From Fasciola hepatica (lineage: Eukaryota; Platyhelminthes; Trematoda; Plagiorchiida; Fasciolidae): DNA of 64,000 nt. The first letter of the stretch is position 1, and each line of letters starts with the position of its first letter. The stretch lies in contig CANUEZ040000206.1 in assembly GCA_948099385.1 (NCBI GenBank), forward strand, positions 2,046,001 through 2,110,000, given 5' to 3'. The position numbers were made by a program, and so were the translations under genes. Under the pieces are notes generated by a model. That model did no database searches, was not told the DNA's origin, and saw nothing but the letters and a program-made list of their open reading frames with translations. Below are positions 35,775 to 48,840 of this stretch, piece after piece.

Positions 35775-38315
35775 TTACATGGACTCCGACGCTGAATTGG
35801 GCGTTCAAGCTGCATGATCAATCATATTATACAAATTTAATCTAATCTAATCTAATCTCGTACTACTAATCAATTGCATGCATAGTAAGGAAGCTGTGTA
35901 GGTTGTTCATTTGGGAATGCGTTGGTTGTACTTAGGCCCCTACATAGTATTCATCCATCATAGGCATCGATCGGTGTGCGCGAAGCTGGTTCTTACCATT
36001 CAAATTTGATGCGAGTTTGGGAAGGGTGCTATATCATGTAGTGTAGATGTTGAACAAAGCGTTGATAGCCATCCCGGATAGCCTTGTGTTGTTAAGTTGT
36101 TCGATTCACAATGGTTCACCAGTTGTTGGAGTGCCCGTGGGGGCTCGGTCGATGTGCACTGCTGATGAGTCGAGTCCCTTAGAGGATGAAACAGCTGTAC
36201 AGTGCTTCCATGGATTTCAATGCTCAGTTGAGCGTTCAAGCTGCATGATCAATCATATTATACAAATCTAATCTAATCTGATCTAATCTAATCTCGTACT
36301 ACTAATCAATTGCATGCATAGTAAGGAAGCTGTGTAGGTTGTTCATTTGGGAATGCGTTGGTTGTACTTAGGCCCCTACAGAAAAGTCTTCCATCACATG
36401 AGTCAATCGGTGTGCGCGAAGCTGGTTCTTACCATTCAAATTTGATGCGAGTTTGGGAAGGGTGCTATATCATGTAGTGTAGATGTTGAACAAAGCGTTG
36501 ATAGCCATCCCGGATAGCCTTGTGTTGTTAAGTTGTTCGATTCACAATGGTTCACCGGTTGTTGGAGTGCCCGTGGGGGCTCGGTCGATGTGCACTGCTG
36601 ATGAGTCGAGTCCCTTAGAGGATGAAACAGCTGTAAAGCGCTTACATGGACTCCAACGCTGAATTGGGCGTTCAAGCTGCATGATCAATCATATTATACA
36701 AGTCTAATCTGATCTAATCTAATCTCGTACTACTAATCAATTGCATGCATAGTAAGGAAGCTGTGTAGGTTGTTCATTTGGGAATGCGTTGGTTGTACTT
36801 AGGCCCCTACAGAGAAGTCATCCATCATAGGAGTCGATCGGTGTGCGCGAAGCTGGTTCTTACCATTCAAATTTGAAGCGAGTTTGGGAAGGGTGCTATA
36901 TCATGTAGTGTAGATGTTGAACAAAGCGTTGATAGCCATCCCGGATAGCCTTGTGTTGTTAAGTTGTTCGATTCACAATGGTTCACCAGTTGTTGGAGTG
37001 CCCGTGGGGGCTCGGTCGATGTGCACTGCTGATGAGTCGAGTCCCTTAGAGGATGAAACAGCTGTACAGTGCTTCCATGGATTTCAATGCTCAGTTGAGC
37101 GTTCAAGCTGCATGATCAATCATATTATACAAATCTAATCTAATCTGATCTAATCTCGTACTACTAATCAATTGCATGCATAGTAAGGAAGCTGTGCAGG
37201 TTGTTCATTTGGGAATGCGTTGGTTGTACTTAGGCCCCTACAGAAAAGTCTTCCATCACATGAGTCAATCGGTGTGCGCGAAGCTGGTTCTTACCATTCA
37301 AATTTGAAGCGAGTTTGGGAAGGGTGCTATATCATGTAGTGTAGATGTTGAACAAAGCGTTGATAGCCATCCCGGATAGCCTTGTGTTGTTAAGTTGTTC
37401 GATTCACAATGGTTCACCAGTTGTTGGAGTGCCCGTGGGGGCTCGGTCGATGTGCACTGCTGATGAGTCGAGTCCCTTAGAGGATGAAACAGCTGTACAG
37501 TGCTTCCATGGATTTCAATGCTCAGTTGAGCGTTCAAGCTGCATGATCAATCATATTATACAAATCTAATCTAATCTGATCTAATCTCGTACTACTAATC
37601 AATTGCATGCATAGTAAGGAAGCTGTGTAGGTTGTTCATTTGGGAATGCGTTGGTTGTACTTAGGCCCCTACAGAGAAGTCATCCATCATAGGAGTCGAT
37701 CGGTGTGCGCGAAGCTGGTTCTTACCATTCAAATTTGAAGCGAGTTTGGGAAGGGTGCTATATCATGTAGTGTAGATGTCGAACAAAGCGTTGATAGCCA
37801 TCCCGGATAGCCTTGTGTTGTTAAGTTGTTCGATTCACAATGGTTCACCGGTTGTTGGAGTGCCCGTGGGGGCTCGGTCGATGTGCACTGCTGATGAGTC
37901 GAGTCCCTTAGAGGATGAAACAGCTTTACAGTACTTCCTTGGATTTCAATGCTCAGTTGAGCGTTCAAGCTGCATGATCAATCATATTATACAAATCTAA
38001 TCTAATCTGATCTAATCTCGTACTACTAATCAATTGCATGCATAGTAAGGAAGCTGTGTAGGTTGTTCATTTGGGAATGCGTTGGTTGTACTTAGGCCCC
38101 TACAGAGAAGTCATCCATCATAGGCATCGATCGGTGTGCGCGAAGCTGGTTCTTACCATTCAAATTTGAAGCGAGTTTGGGAAGGGTGCTATATCATGTA
38201 GTGTAGATGTTGAACAAAGCGTTGATAGCCATCCCGGATAGCCTTGTGTTGTTAAGTTGTTCGATTCACAATGGTTCACCAGTTGTTGGAGTGCCCGTGG
38301 GGGCTCGGTCGATGT

Positions 38316-38365
38316 GCACTGCTGATGAGTCGAGTCCCTTAGAGGATGAAACAGCTGGACAGTGC
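38316..38365 (+). ncRNA. Hammerhead variant: U16.1 lost (GGA triplet)
   Basis: The triplet is GGA instead of GUA, removing the A15.1-U16.1 pair beside the cleavage site. Probably inactive, although the CTGATGA and GAAA boxes and stem I are intact. Confidence 0.7.
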
Positions 38366-41300
38366 TTCCATGGATTTCAATGCTCAGTTGAGCGTTCAAG
38401 CTGCATGATCAATCATATTATACAAACCTAATCTAATCTGATCTAATCTAATCTCGTACTACTAATCAATTGCATGCAAAGTAAGGAAGCTGTGTAGGTT
38501 GTTCATTTGGGAATGCGTTGGTTGTACTTAGGCCCCTACAGAGAAGTCATCCATCATATGAGTCAATCGGTGTGCGCGAAGCTGGTTCTTACCATTCAAA
38601 TTTGATGCGAGTTTGGGAAGGGTGCTATATCATGTAGTGTAGATGTTGAACAAAGCGTTGATAGCCATCCCGGATAGCCTTGTGTTGTTAAGTTGTTCGA
38701 TTCACAATGGTTCACCGGTTGTTGGAGTGCCCGTGGGGGCTCGGTCGATGTGCACTGCTGATGAGTCGAGTCCCTTAGAGGATGAAACAGCTGTACAGCG
38801 CTTACATGGACTCCAACGCTGAATTGGGCGTTCAAGCTGCATGATCAATCATATTATACAAATCTAATCTAATCTGATCTAATCTCGTACTACTAATCAA
38901 TTGCATGCATAGTAAGGAATCTGTGTAGGTTGTTCATTTGGGAATGCGTTGGTTGTACTTAGGCCCCTACAGAGAAGTCATCCATCATAGGAGTCGATCG
39001 GTGTGCGCGAAGCTGGTTCTTACCATTCAAATTTGAAGCGAGTTTGGGAAGGGTGCTATATCATGTAGTGTAGATGTTGAACAAAGCGTTGATAGCCATC
39101 CCGGATAGCCTTGTGTTGTTAAGTTGTTCGATTCACAATGGTTCACCAGTTGTTGGAGTGCCCGTGGGGGCTCGGTCGATGTGCACTGCTGATGAGTCGA
39201 GTCCCTTAGAGGATGAAACAGCTGTACAGTACTTCCATGGATTTCAATGCTCAGTTGAGCGTTCAAGCTGCATGAACAATCATATTATACAAATCTAATC
39301 TAATCTAATCTAATCTCGTACTACTAATCAATTGCATGCATAGTAAGGAAGCTGTGCAGGTTGTTCATTTGGGAATGCGTTGGTGATACTTAGGCCCCTA
39401 CAGAAAAGTCTTCCATCACATGAGTCAATCGGTGTGCGCGAAGCTGGTTCTTACCATTCAAATTTGAAGCGAGTTTGGGAAGGGTGCTATATCATGTAGT
39501 GTAGATGTTGAACAAAGCGTTGATAGCCATCCCGGATAGCCTTGTGTTGTTAAGTTGTTCGATTCACAATGGTTCACCAGTTGTTGGAGTGCCCGTGGGG
39601 GCTCGGTCGATGTGCACTGCTGATGAGTCGAGTTCCTTAGAGGATGAAACAGCTGTACAGTGCTTCCATGGATTTCAATGCTCAGTTGAGCGTTCAAGCT
39701 GCATGATCAATCATATTATACAAATCTAATCTAATCTGATCTAATCTAATCTCGTACTACTAATCAATTGCATGCATAGTAAGGAAGCTGTGTAGGTTGT
39801 TCATTTGGGAATGCGTTGGTTGTACTTAGGCCCCTACAGAGAAGTGATCCATCATAAGAGTCGATCGGTGTGCGCGAAGATGGTTCTTACCATTCAAATT
39901 TGAAGCGAGTTTGAGAAGGGTGCTATATCATGTAGTGTAGATGTCGAACAAAGCGTTGATAGCCATCCCGGATAGCCTTGTGTTGTTAAGTTGTTCGATT
40001 CACAATGGTTCACCAGTTGTTGGAGTGCCCGTGGGGGCTCGGTCGATGTGCACTGCTGATGAGTCGAGTCCCTTAGAGGATGAAACAGCTGTACAGTACT
40101 TCCATGGACTTCAACGCTGAATTGGGCGTTCAAGCTGCATGATCAATCATATTATACAAATGTAATCTGATCTAATCTAATCTCGTACTACTAATCAATT
40201 GCATGCATAGTAAGGAAGCTGTGTAGGTTGTTCATTTGTGAATGCGTTGGTTGTACTTAGGCCCCTACAGAGAAGTCATCCATCATAGGAGTCGATCTGT
40301 GTGCGCGAAGCTGGTTCTTACCATTCAAATTTGATGCGAGTTTGGGAAGGGTGCTATATCATGTAGTGTAGATGTTGAACAAAGCGTTGATAGCCATCCC
40401 GGATAGCCTTGTGTTGTTAAGTTGTTCGATTCACAATGGTTCACCAGTTGTTGGAGTGCCCGTGGGGGCTCGGTCGATGTGCACTGCTGATGAGTCGAGT
40501 CCCTTAGAGGATGAAACAGCTGTACAGTGCTTCCATGGATTTCAATGCTTAATTGGGCGTTCAAGCTGCATGATCAATCATGTTATACAAATCTAATCTA
40601 ATCTGAACTTATCTCGAACCACTAATCAATTGCATGCATAGTAAGGAAGCTGTGTAGGTTGTTCATTTGGGAATGCGTTGGTTGTACTTAGGCCCCTACA
40701 GAGAAGTCATCCATCATAGGCATCGATCGGTGTGCGCGAAGCTGGTTCTTACCATTCAAATTTGAAGCGAGTTTGGGAAGGGTGCTATATCATGTAGTGT
40801 AGATGTTGAACAAAGCGTTGATAGCCATCCCGGATAGCCTTGTGTTGTTAAGTTGTTCGATTCACAATGGTTCACCAGTTGTTGGAGTGCCCGTGGGGGC
40901 TCGGTCGATGTGCACTGCTGATGAGTCGAGTCCCTTAGAGGATGAAACAGCTGTACAGTGCTTCCATGGATTTCAATGCTCAGTTGAGCGTTCAAGCTGC
41001 ATGATCAATCATATTATACAAATCTAATCTAATCTGATCTAATCTCGTACTACTAATCAATTGCATGCATAGTAAGGAAGCTGTGTAGGTTGTTCATTTG
41101 GGAATGCGTTGGTTGTACTTAGGCCCCTACAGAGAAGTCATCCATCATAGGAGTCGATCGGTGTGCGCGAAGCTGGTTCTTACCATTCAAATTTGAAGCG
41201 AGTTTGAGAAGGGTGCTATATCATGTAGTGTAGATGTCGAACAAAGCGTTGATAGCCATCCCGGATAGCCTTGTGTTGTTAAGTTGTTCGATTCACAATG

Positions 41301-44300
41301 GTTCACCGGTTGTTGGAGTGCCCGTGGGGGCTCGGTCGATGTGCACTGCTGATGAGTCGAGTCCCTTAGAGGATGAAACAGCTGTACAGTACTTCCATGG
41401 ACTTCAACGCTGAATTGGGCGTTCAAGCTGCATGATCAATCATATTATACAAATTTAATCTAATCTAATCAAATCTCGAACTACTAATCAATTGCATGCA
41501 TAGTAAGGAAGCTGTGTAGGTTGTTCATTTGGGAATGCGTTGGTTGTACTTAGGCCCCTACAGAGAAGTCATCCATCATAGGAGTCGATCGGTGTGCGCG
41601 AAGCTGGTTCTTACCATTCAAATTTGATGCGAGTTTGGGAAGGGTGCTATATCATGTAGTGTAGATGTTGAACAAAGCGTTGATAGCCATCCCGGATAGC
41701 CTTGTGTTGTTAAGTTGTTCGATTCACAATGGTTCACCAGTTGTTGGAGTGCCCGTGGGGGCTCGGTCGATGTGCACTGCTGATGAGTCGAGTCCCTTAG
41801 AGGATGAAACAGCTGTACAGTGCTTCAATGGATTTCAATGCTCAGTTGAGCGTTCAAGCTGCATGATCAATCATATTATACAAATCTAATCTAATCTGAT
41901 CTAATCTCGTACTACTAATCAATTGCATGCATAGTAAGGAAGCTGTGTAGGTTGTTCATTTGGGAATGCGTTGGGTGTACTTAGGCCCCTACAGAGAAGT
42001 GATCCATCATAAGAGTCGATCGGTGTGCGCGAAGCTGGTTCTTACCATTCAAATTTGAAGCGAGTTTGGGAAGGGTGCTATATCATGTAGTTTAGATGTC
42101 GAACAAAGCGTTGATAGCCATCCCGGATAGCCTTGTGTTGTTAAGTTGTTCGATTCACAATGGTTCACCGGTTGTTGGAGTGCCCGTGGGGGCTCGGTCG
42201 ATGTGCACTGCTGATGAGTCGAGTCCCTTAGAGGATGAAACAGCTGTACAGTACTTCCATGGACTTCAACGCTGAATTGGGCGTTCAAGCTGCATGATCA
42301 ATCATATTATACAAATTTAATCTAATCTAATCTAATCTCGTACTACTAATCAATTGCATGGATAGTAAGGAAGCTGTGTAGGTTGTTCATTTGGGAATGC
42401 GTTGGTTGTACTTAGGCCCCTACAGAGAAGTCATCCATCATAGGAGTCGATCGGTGTGCGCGAAGCTGGTTCTTACCATTCAAATTTGATGCGAGTTTGG
42501 GAAGGGTGCTATATCATGTAGTGTAGATGTTGAACAAAGCGTTGAGAGCCATCCCGGATAGCCTTGTGTTGTTAAGTTGTTCGATTCACAATGGTTCACC
42601 AGTTGTTGGAGTGCCCGTGGGGGCTCGGTCGATGTGCACTGCTGATGAGTCGAGTCCCTTAGAGGATGAAACAGCTGTACAGTGCTTCCATGGATTTCAA
42701 TGCTCAGTTGAGCGTTCAAGCTGCATGATCAATCATATTATACAAATCTAATCTAATCTGATCTAATCTCGTACTACTAATCAATTGCATGCATAGTAAG
42801 GAAGCTGTGTAGATTGTTCATTTGGGAATGCGTTGGTTGTACTTAGGCCCCTACAGAGAAGTCATCCATCATAGGAGTCGATCGGTGTGCGCGAAGCTGG
42901 TTCTTACCATTCAAATTTGAAGCGAGTTCGGGACGGGTGCTATATGATGTAGTGTAGATGTTGAACAAAGCGTTGATAGCCATCCCGGATAGCCTTGTGT
43001 TGTTAAGTTGTTCGATTCACAATGGTTCACCAGTTGTTGGAGTGCCCGTGGGGGCTCGGTCGATGTGCACTGCTGATGAGTCGAGTCCCTTAGAGGATGA
43101 AACAGCTGTACAGTGCTTCCATGGATTTCAATGCTCAGTTGAGCGTTCAAGCTGCATGATCAATCATTTTATACAAATCTAATCTAATCTGATCTAATCT
43201 CGTACTACTAATCAATTGCATGCATAGTAAGGAAGCTGTGTAGGTTGTTCATTTGGGAATGCGTTGGTTGTACTTAGGCCCCTACAGAGATTTCATCCAT
43301 CATAAGAGTCGATCGGTGTGCGCGAAGCTGGTTCTTACCATTCAAATTTGATGCGAGTTTGGGAAGGGTGCTATATCATGTAGTGTAGATGTTGAACAAA
43401 GCGTTGATAGCCATCCCGGATAGCCTTGTGTTGTTAAGTTGTTCGATTCACAATGGTTCACCAGTTGTTGGAGTGCCCGTGGGGGCTCGGTCGATGTGCA
43501 CTGCTGATGAGTCGAGTCCCTTAGAGGATGAAACAGCTGTACAGTGCTTCCATGGACTTCAACGCTGAATTGGGCGTTCAAGCTGCATGATCAATCATAT
43601 TATACAAATCTAATCTAATCTAATCTAATCTAATCTCGTACTACTAATCAATTGCATGCATAGTAAGGAAGCTGTGTAGGTTGTTCATTTGGGAATGCGT
43701 TGGTTGTACTTAGGCCCCTACAGAGAAGTCATCCATCATAGGAGTCGATCGGTGTGCGCGAAGCTGGTTCTTACCATTCAAATTTGAAGCGAGTTAGGGA
43801 AGGGTGCTATATATGATGTAGTGTAGATGTTGAACAAAGCGTTGAGAGCCATCCCGGATAGCCTTGTGTTGTTAAGTTGTTCGATTCACAATGGTTCACC
43901 GGTTGTTGGAGTGCCCGTGGGGGCTCGGTCGATGTGCACTGCTGATGAGTCGAGTCCCTTAGAGGATGAAACAGCTGTACAGTGCTTCCATGGACTTCAA
44001 CGCTGAATTGGGCGCTAAAGCTGCATGATCAATCATATTATACAAATCTAATCTAATCTGATCTAATCTAATCTCGTACTACTAATCAATTGCATGGATA
44101 GTAAGGAAGCTGTGTAGGTTGTTCATTTGTGAATGCGTTGGTTGTACTTAGGCCCCTACAGAGAAGTCATCCATCACAGGAGTCGATCGGTGTGCGCGAA
44201 GCTGGTTCTTACCATTCAAATTTGAAGCGAGTTTGGGAAGGGTGCTATATCATGTAGTGTGGATGTTGAACAAAGCGTTGAGAGCCATCCCGGATAGCCT

Positions 44301-44371
44301 TGTGTTGTTAAGTTGTTCGATTCACAATGGTTCACCGGTTGTTGGAGTGCCCGTGGGGGCTCGGTCGATGT

Positions 44372-44421
44372 GTACTGCTGATGAGTCGAGTCCCTTAGAG
44401 GATGAAACAGCTGTACAGTAC
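44372..44421 (+). ncRNA. Hammerhead with compensatory stem I pair
   Basis: The 5' stem I strand is GTACTG (44372-44377) and the 3' strand is CAGTAC (44416-44421). The common right-end change at 1.5 (G to A at 44420) is matched here by C to T at 2.5 (44373), so a C-G pair is replaced by U-A and stem I is again fully paired. This is the only unit I found with the 2.5 change. Core boxes, stem III and the GUA triplet are intact. Confidence 0.8.
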
Positions 44422-47400
44422 TTCCATGGATTTCAACGCTGAATTGCGCGTTCAAGCTGCATGATCAATCATATTATACAAATCTAATCAGATCTAATCT
44501 CGGAATAATAAACAATTGCATGCATAGTAAGGAAGCTGTGTAGGTTGTTCATTTGGGAATGCGTTGTTTGTACTCGGGCCCCTACAGAGAAGTCATCCAT
44601 CATAGGAGTCGATCGGTGTGCGCGAAGCTGGTTCTTACCATTCAAATTTGAAGCGAGTTAGGGAAGGGTGCTATATCATGTAGTGTAGATGTTGAACAAA
44701 GCGTTGATAGCCATCCCGGATAGCCTTGTATTGTTAAGTTGTTCGATTCACAATGGTTCACCGGTTGTTGGAGTGCCCGTGGGGGCTCGGTCGATGTGCA
44801 CTGCTGATGAGTCGAGTCCCTTAGAGGATGAAACAGCTGTACAGTACTTCCATGGACTTCAACGCTGAATTGGGCGTTCAAGCTGCATGATCAATCATAT
44901 TATACAAATCTAATCTAATCTAATCTAATCTCGTACTACTAATCAATTGCATGCATAGTAAGGAAGCTGTGTAGGTTGTTCATTTGGGAATGCGTTGGTT
45001 GTACTTAGGCCCCTACAGAGAAGTCATCCATCATAGGAGTCGATCGGTGTGCGCGAAGCTGGTTCTTACCATTCAAATTTGAAGCGAGTTAGGGAAGGGT
45101 GCTATATATGATGTAGTGTAGATGTTGAACAAAGCGTTGAGAGCCATCCCGGATAGCCTTGTGTTGTTAAGTTGTTCGATTCACAATGGTTCACCGGTTG
45201 TTGGAGTGCCCGTGGGGGCTCGGTCGATGTGCACTGCTGATGAGTCGAGTCCCTTAGAGGATGAAACAGCTGTACAGTACTTCCATGGACTTCAACGCTG
45301 AATTGGGCGTTCAAGCTGCATGATCAATCATATTATACAAATCTAATCTAATCTAATCTAATCTCGTACTACTAATCAATTGCATGCATAGTAAGGAAGC
45401 TGTTTAGGTTGTTCATTTGGGAATGCGTTGGTTGTACTAAGGCCCCTACAGAGAAGTCATCCATCATAGGAGTCGATCGGTGTGCGCGAAGCTGGTTCTT
45501 ACCACTCAAATTTGAAGCGAGTTTGGGAAGGGTGCTATATCTTGTAGTATAGATGTTGAACAAAGCGTTGACAGCCATCCCGGATAGCCTTGTGTTGTTA
45601 AGTTGTTCGATTCACAATGGTTCTCCAGTTGTTGGAGGGTTCGTGGGGGCTCGGTCGATGTGCACTGCTGATGAGTCGAGTCTCGTAGAGGATGAAACAG
45701 CTGTACAGTGCTTCCATGGATTTCAACGCTGAATTGGGCGTTCAGGCTGCATGATCAATCATATTATACAAATCTAATCTAATCTAATCTAATCTCGTAC
45801 TACTAATCAATTGCATGCATAGTAAGGAAGCTGTGTAGGTTGTTCATTTGGGAATGCGTTGGTTGTACTTAGGCCCCTACAGAGAAGTCATCCATCATAA
45901 GAGTCGATCGGTGTGCGCGAAGCTGGTTCTTACCATTCAAATTTGAAGCGAGTTAGGGAAGGGTGCTATATATGATGTAGTGTAGATGTTGAACAAAGCG
46001 TTGATAGCCATCCCGGATAGCCTTGTGTTGTTAAGTTGTTCGGTTCACAATGGTTCACCGGTTGTTGGAGTGCCCGTGGGGGCTCGGTCGATGTGCACTG
46101 CTGATGAGTCGAGTCCCTTAGAGGATGAAACAGCTGTACAGTGCTTCCATGGATTTCAATGCTCAGTTGAGCGTTCAAGCTGCATGATCATTCATATTAT
46201 ACAAATCTAATCTAATCTAATCTAATCTCGTACTACTAATCAATTGCATGCATAGTAAGGAAGCTGTGTAGGTTGTTCATTTGGGAATGCGTTGGTTGTA
46301 CTTAGGCCCCTACACAGAAGTCATCCATCATAAGAGTCGATCGGTGTGCGCGAAGCTGGTTCTTACCATTCAAATTTGAAGCGAGTTTGGGAAGGGTGCT
46401 ATATCATGTAGTGTAGATGTTGAACAAAGCGTTGATAGCCATCCCGGATAGCCTTGTGTTGTTAAGTTGTTCGATTCACAATGGTTCACCGGTTGTTGGA
46501 GTGCCCGTGTGGGCTCGGTCGATGTGCACTGCTGATGAGTCGAGTCCCTTAGAGGATGAAACAGCTGTACAGTGCTTCCATGGATTTCAATGCTCAGTTG
46601 AGCGTTCAAGCTGCATGATCAATCATATTATACAAATCTAATCTAATCTAATCTAATCTCATACTACTAATCAATTGCATGCATAGTAAGGAAGCTGTGT
46701 AGGTTGTTCATTTGGGAATGCGTTGGTTGTACTTAGGCCCCTACACAGAAGTCATCCATCATAGGAGTCGATCGGTGTGCGCGAAGCTGGTTCATACCAT
46801 TCAAATTTGAAGCCAGTTTGGGAAGGGTGCTATATCATGTAGTGTAGATGTTGAACAAAGCGTTGATGGCCATCCCGGATAGCCTTGTGTTGTTAAGTTG
46901 TTCGATTCACAATGGTTCACCGGTTGTTGGAGTGCCCGTGGGGGCTCGGTCGATGTGCACTGCTGATGAGTCGAGTCCCTTAGAGGATGAAACAGCTGTA
47001 CAGTGCTTCCATGGATTTCAATGCTCAGTTGAGCGTTCAAGCTGCATGATCAATCATGTTATACAAATCTAATCTAATCTAATCTAATCTAATCTAATCT
47101 CGTACTACTAATCAATTGCATGCATAGTAAGGAAGCTGTGTAGGTTGTTCATTTGGGAATGCGTTGGTTGTACTTAGGCCCCTACAGAGAAGTCATCCAT
47201 CATAAGAGTCGATCGGTGTGCGCGAAGCTGGTTCTTACCATTCAAATTTGAAGCGAGTTCGGGACGGGTGCTATATGATGTAGTGTAGATGTTGAACAAA
47301 GCGTTGATAGCCATCCCGGATAGCCTTGTGTTGTTAAGTTGTTCGATTCACAATGGTTCACGTGATGTTGGAGTGACCGTGGGGGCTCGGTCGATGTGCA

Positions 47401-48259
47401 CTGCTGATGAGTCGAGTCCCTTAGAGGATGAAACAGCTGTACAGTGCTTCCATGGACTTCAACGCTGAATTAGGCGTTCAAGCTGCATGATCAATCATAT
47501 TATACAAATTTAATCTAATCTAATCAAATCTCGAACTACTAATCAATTGCATGCATAGTAAGGAAGCTGTGTAGGTTGTTCATTTGGGAATGCGTTTGTT
47601 GTACTTAGGCCCCTACAGAGAAGTCATCCATCACAGGAGTCGATCGGTGTGCGCGAAGCTGGTTCTTACCATTCAAATTGGAAGCGAGTTTGGGAAGGGT
47701 GCTATATCATGTAGTGTAGATGTTGAACAAAGCGTTGAGAGCCATCCCGGATAGCCTTGTGTTGTTAAGTTGTTCGATTCACAATGGTTCAACGGTTGTT
47801 GGAGTGCCCGTGGGGGCTCGGTCGATGTGCACTGCTGATGAGTCGAGTCCCTTAGAGGATGAAACAGCTGTACAGTACTTCCATGGACTTCAACGCTGAA
47901 TTGGGCGTTCAAGCTGCATGATCAATCATATTTTACAAATCTAATCTAAACTAATCTAATCTCGTACTACTAATCAATTGCATGCATAGTAAGGAAGCTG
48001 TGTAGGTTGTTCATTTGGGAATGCGTTGGTTGTACTTAGGCCCCTACAGAGAAGTCATCCATCATAGGAGTGGATCGGTGTGCGCGAAGCTGGTTCTTAC
48101 CATTCAAATTTGAAGCGAGTTTGGGAAGGGTGCTATATCATGTAGTGTGGATGTTGAACAAAGCGTTGATAGCCATCCCGGATAGCCTTGTGTTGTTAAG
48201 TTGTTCGATTCACAATGGTTCACCGGTTGTTGGAGTGCCCGTGGGGGCTCGGTCGATGT

Positions 48260-48309
48260 GCAGTGCTGATGAGTCGAGTCCCTTAGAGGATGAAACAGCT
48301 GTACAGTGC
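48260..48309 (+). ncRNA. Hammerhead variant with stem I mismatch
   Basis: The 5' stem I strand reads GCAGTG, placing G opposite G at pair 1.3/2.3. Everything else, including CTGATGA, GAAA, ACAGCTGT, GUA and CAGTGC, is consensus. Confidence 0.7.
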
Positions 48310-48840
48310 TTCCATGGACTTCAACGCTGAATTGGGCGTTCAAGCTGCATGATCAATCATATTATACAAATCTAATCTAATCTAATCTAATCTAATCTAA
48401 TCTCGTACTACTAATCAATTGCATGCATAGTAAGGAAGCTGTGTAGGTTGTTCATTTGGGAATGCGTTGGTTGTACTTAGGCCCCTACAGAAAAGTCATC
48501 CATCATAGGAGTCGATCGGTGTGCGCGAAGCTGGTTCTTACCATTCAAATTTAAAGCGAGTTTGGGGAGGATGCTATATCATGTAGTGTAGATGTTGAAC
48601 AAAGCGTTGATAGCCATCCCGGATAGCCTTGTGTTGTTAAGTTGTTCGATTCACAATGGTTCACCGGTTGTTGGAGTGCCCGTGGGGGCTCGGTCGATGT
48701 GCACTGCTGATGAGTCGAGTCCCTTAGAGGATGAAACAGCTGTACAGTGCTTCCATGGACTTCAACGCTGAATTGGGCGTTCAAGCTGCATGATCAATCA
48801 TATTATACAAATCTAATCTAAGCCGGTCTAATCTAATCTT

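Larger units (their letters stand above)
35529..39853 (+). repeat. Five-unit higher-order repeat, diverged copies
   Basis: Units from 35529 recur from 37689 with an offset of 2,160-2,165 bp. Ordered markers are ATGTCGAACAAAG, TAGGCATCGATC, a CAGCG-TTACATGG family B-like unit, a plain family A unit, and ATCACATGAGTCAATCGG before the fifth. Identity is lower than in the 15-29 kb block, and some units swap markers, so this is an older or partly converted repeat. Confidence 0.65.
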
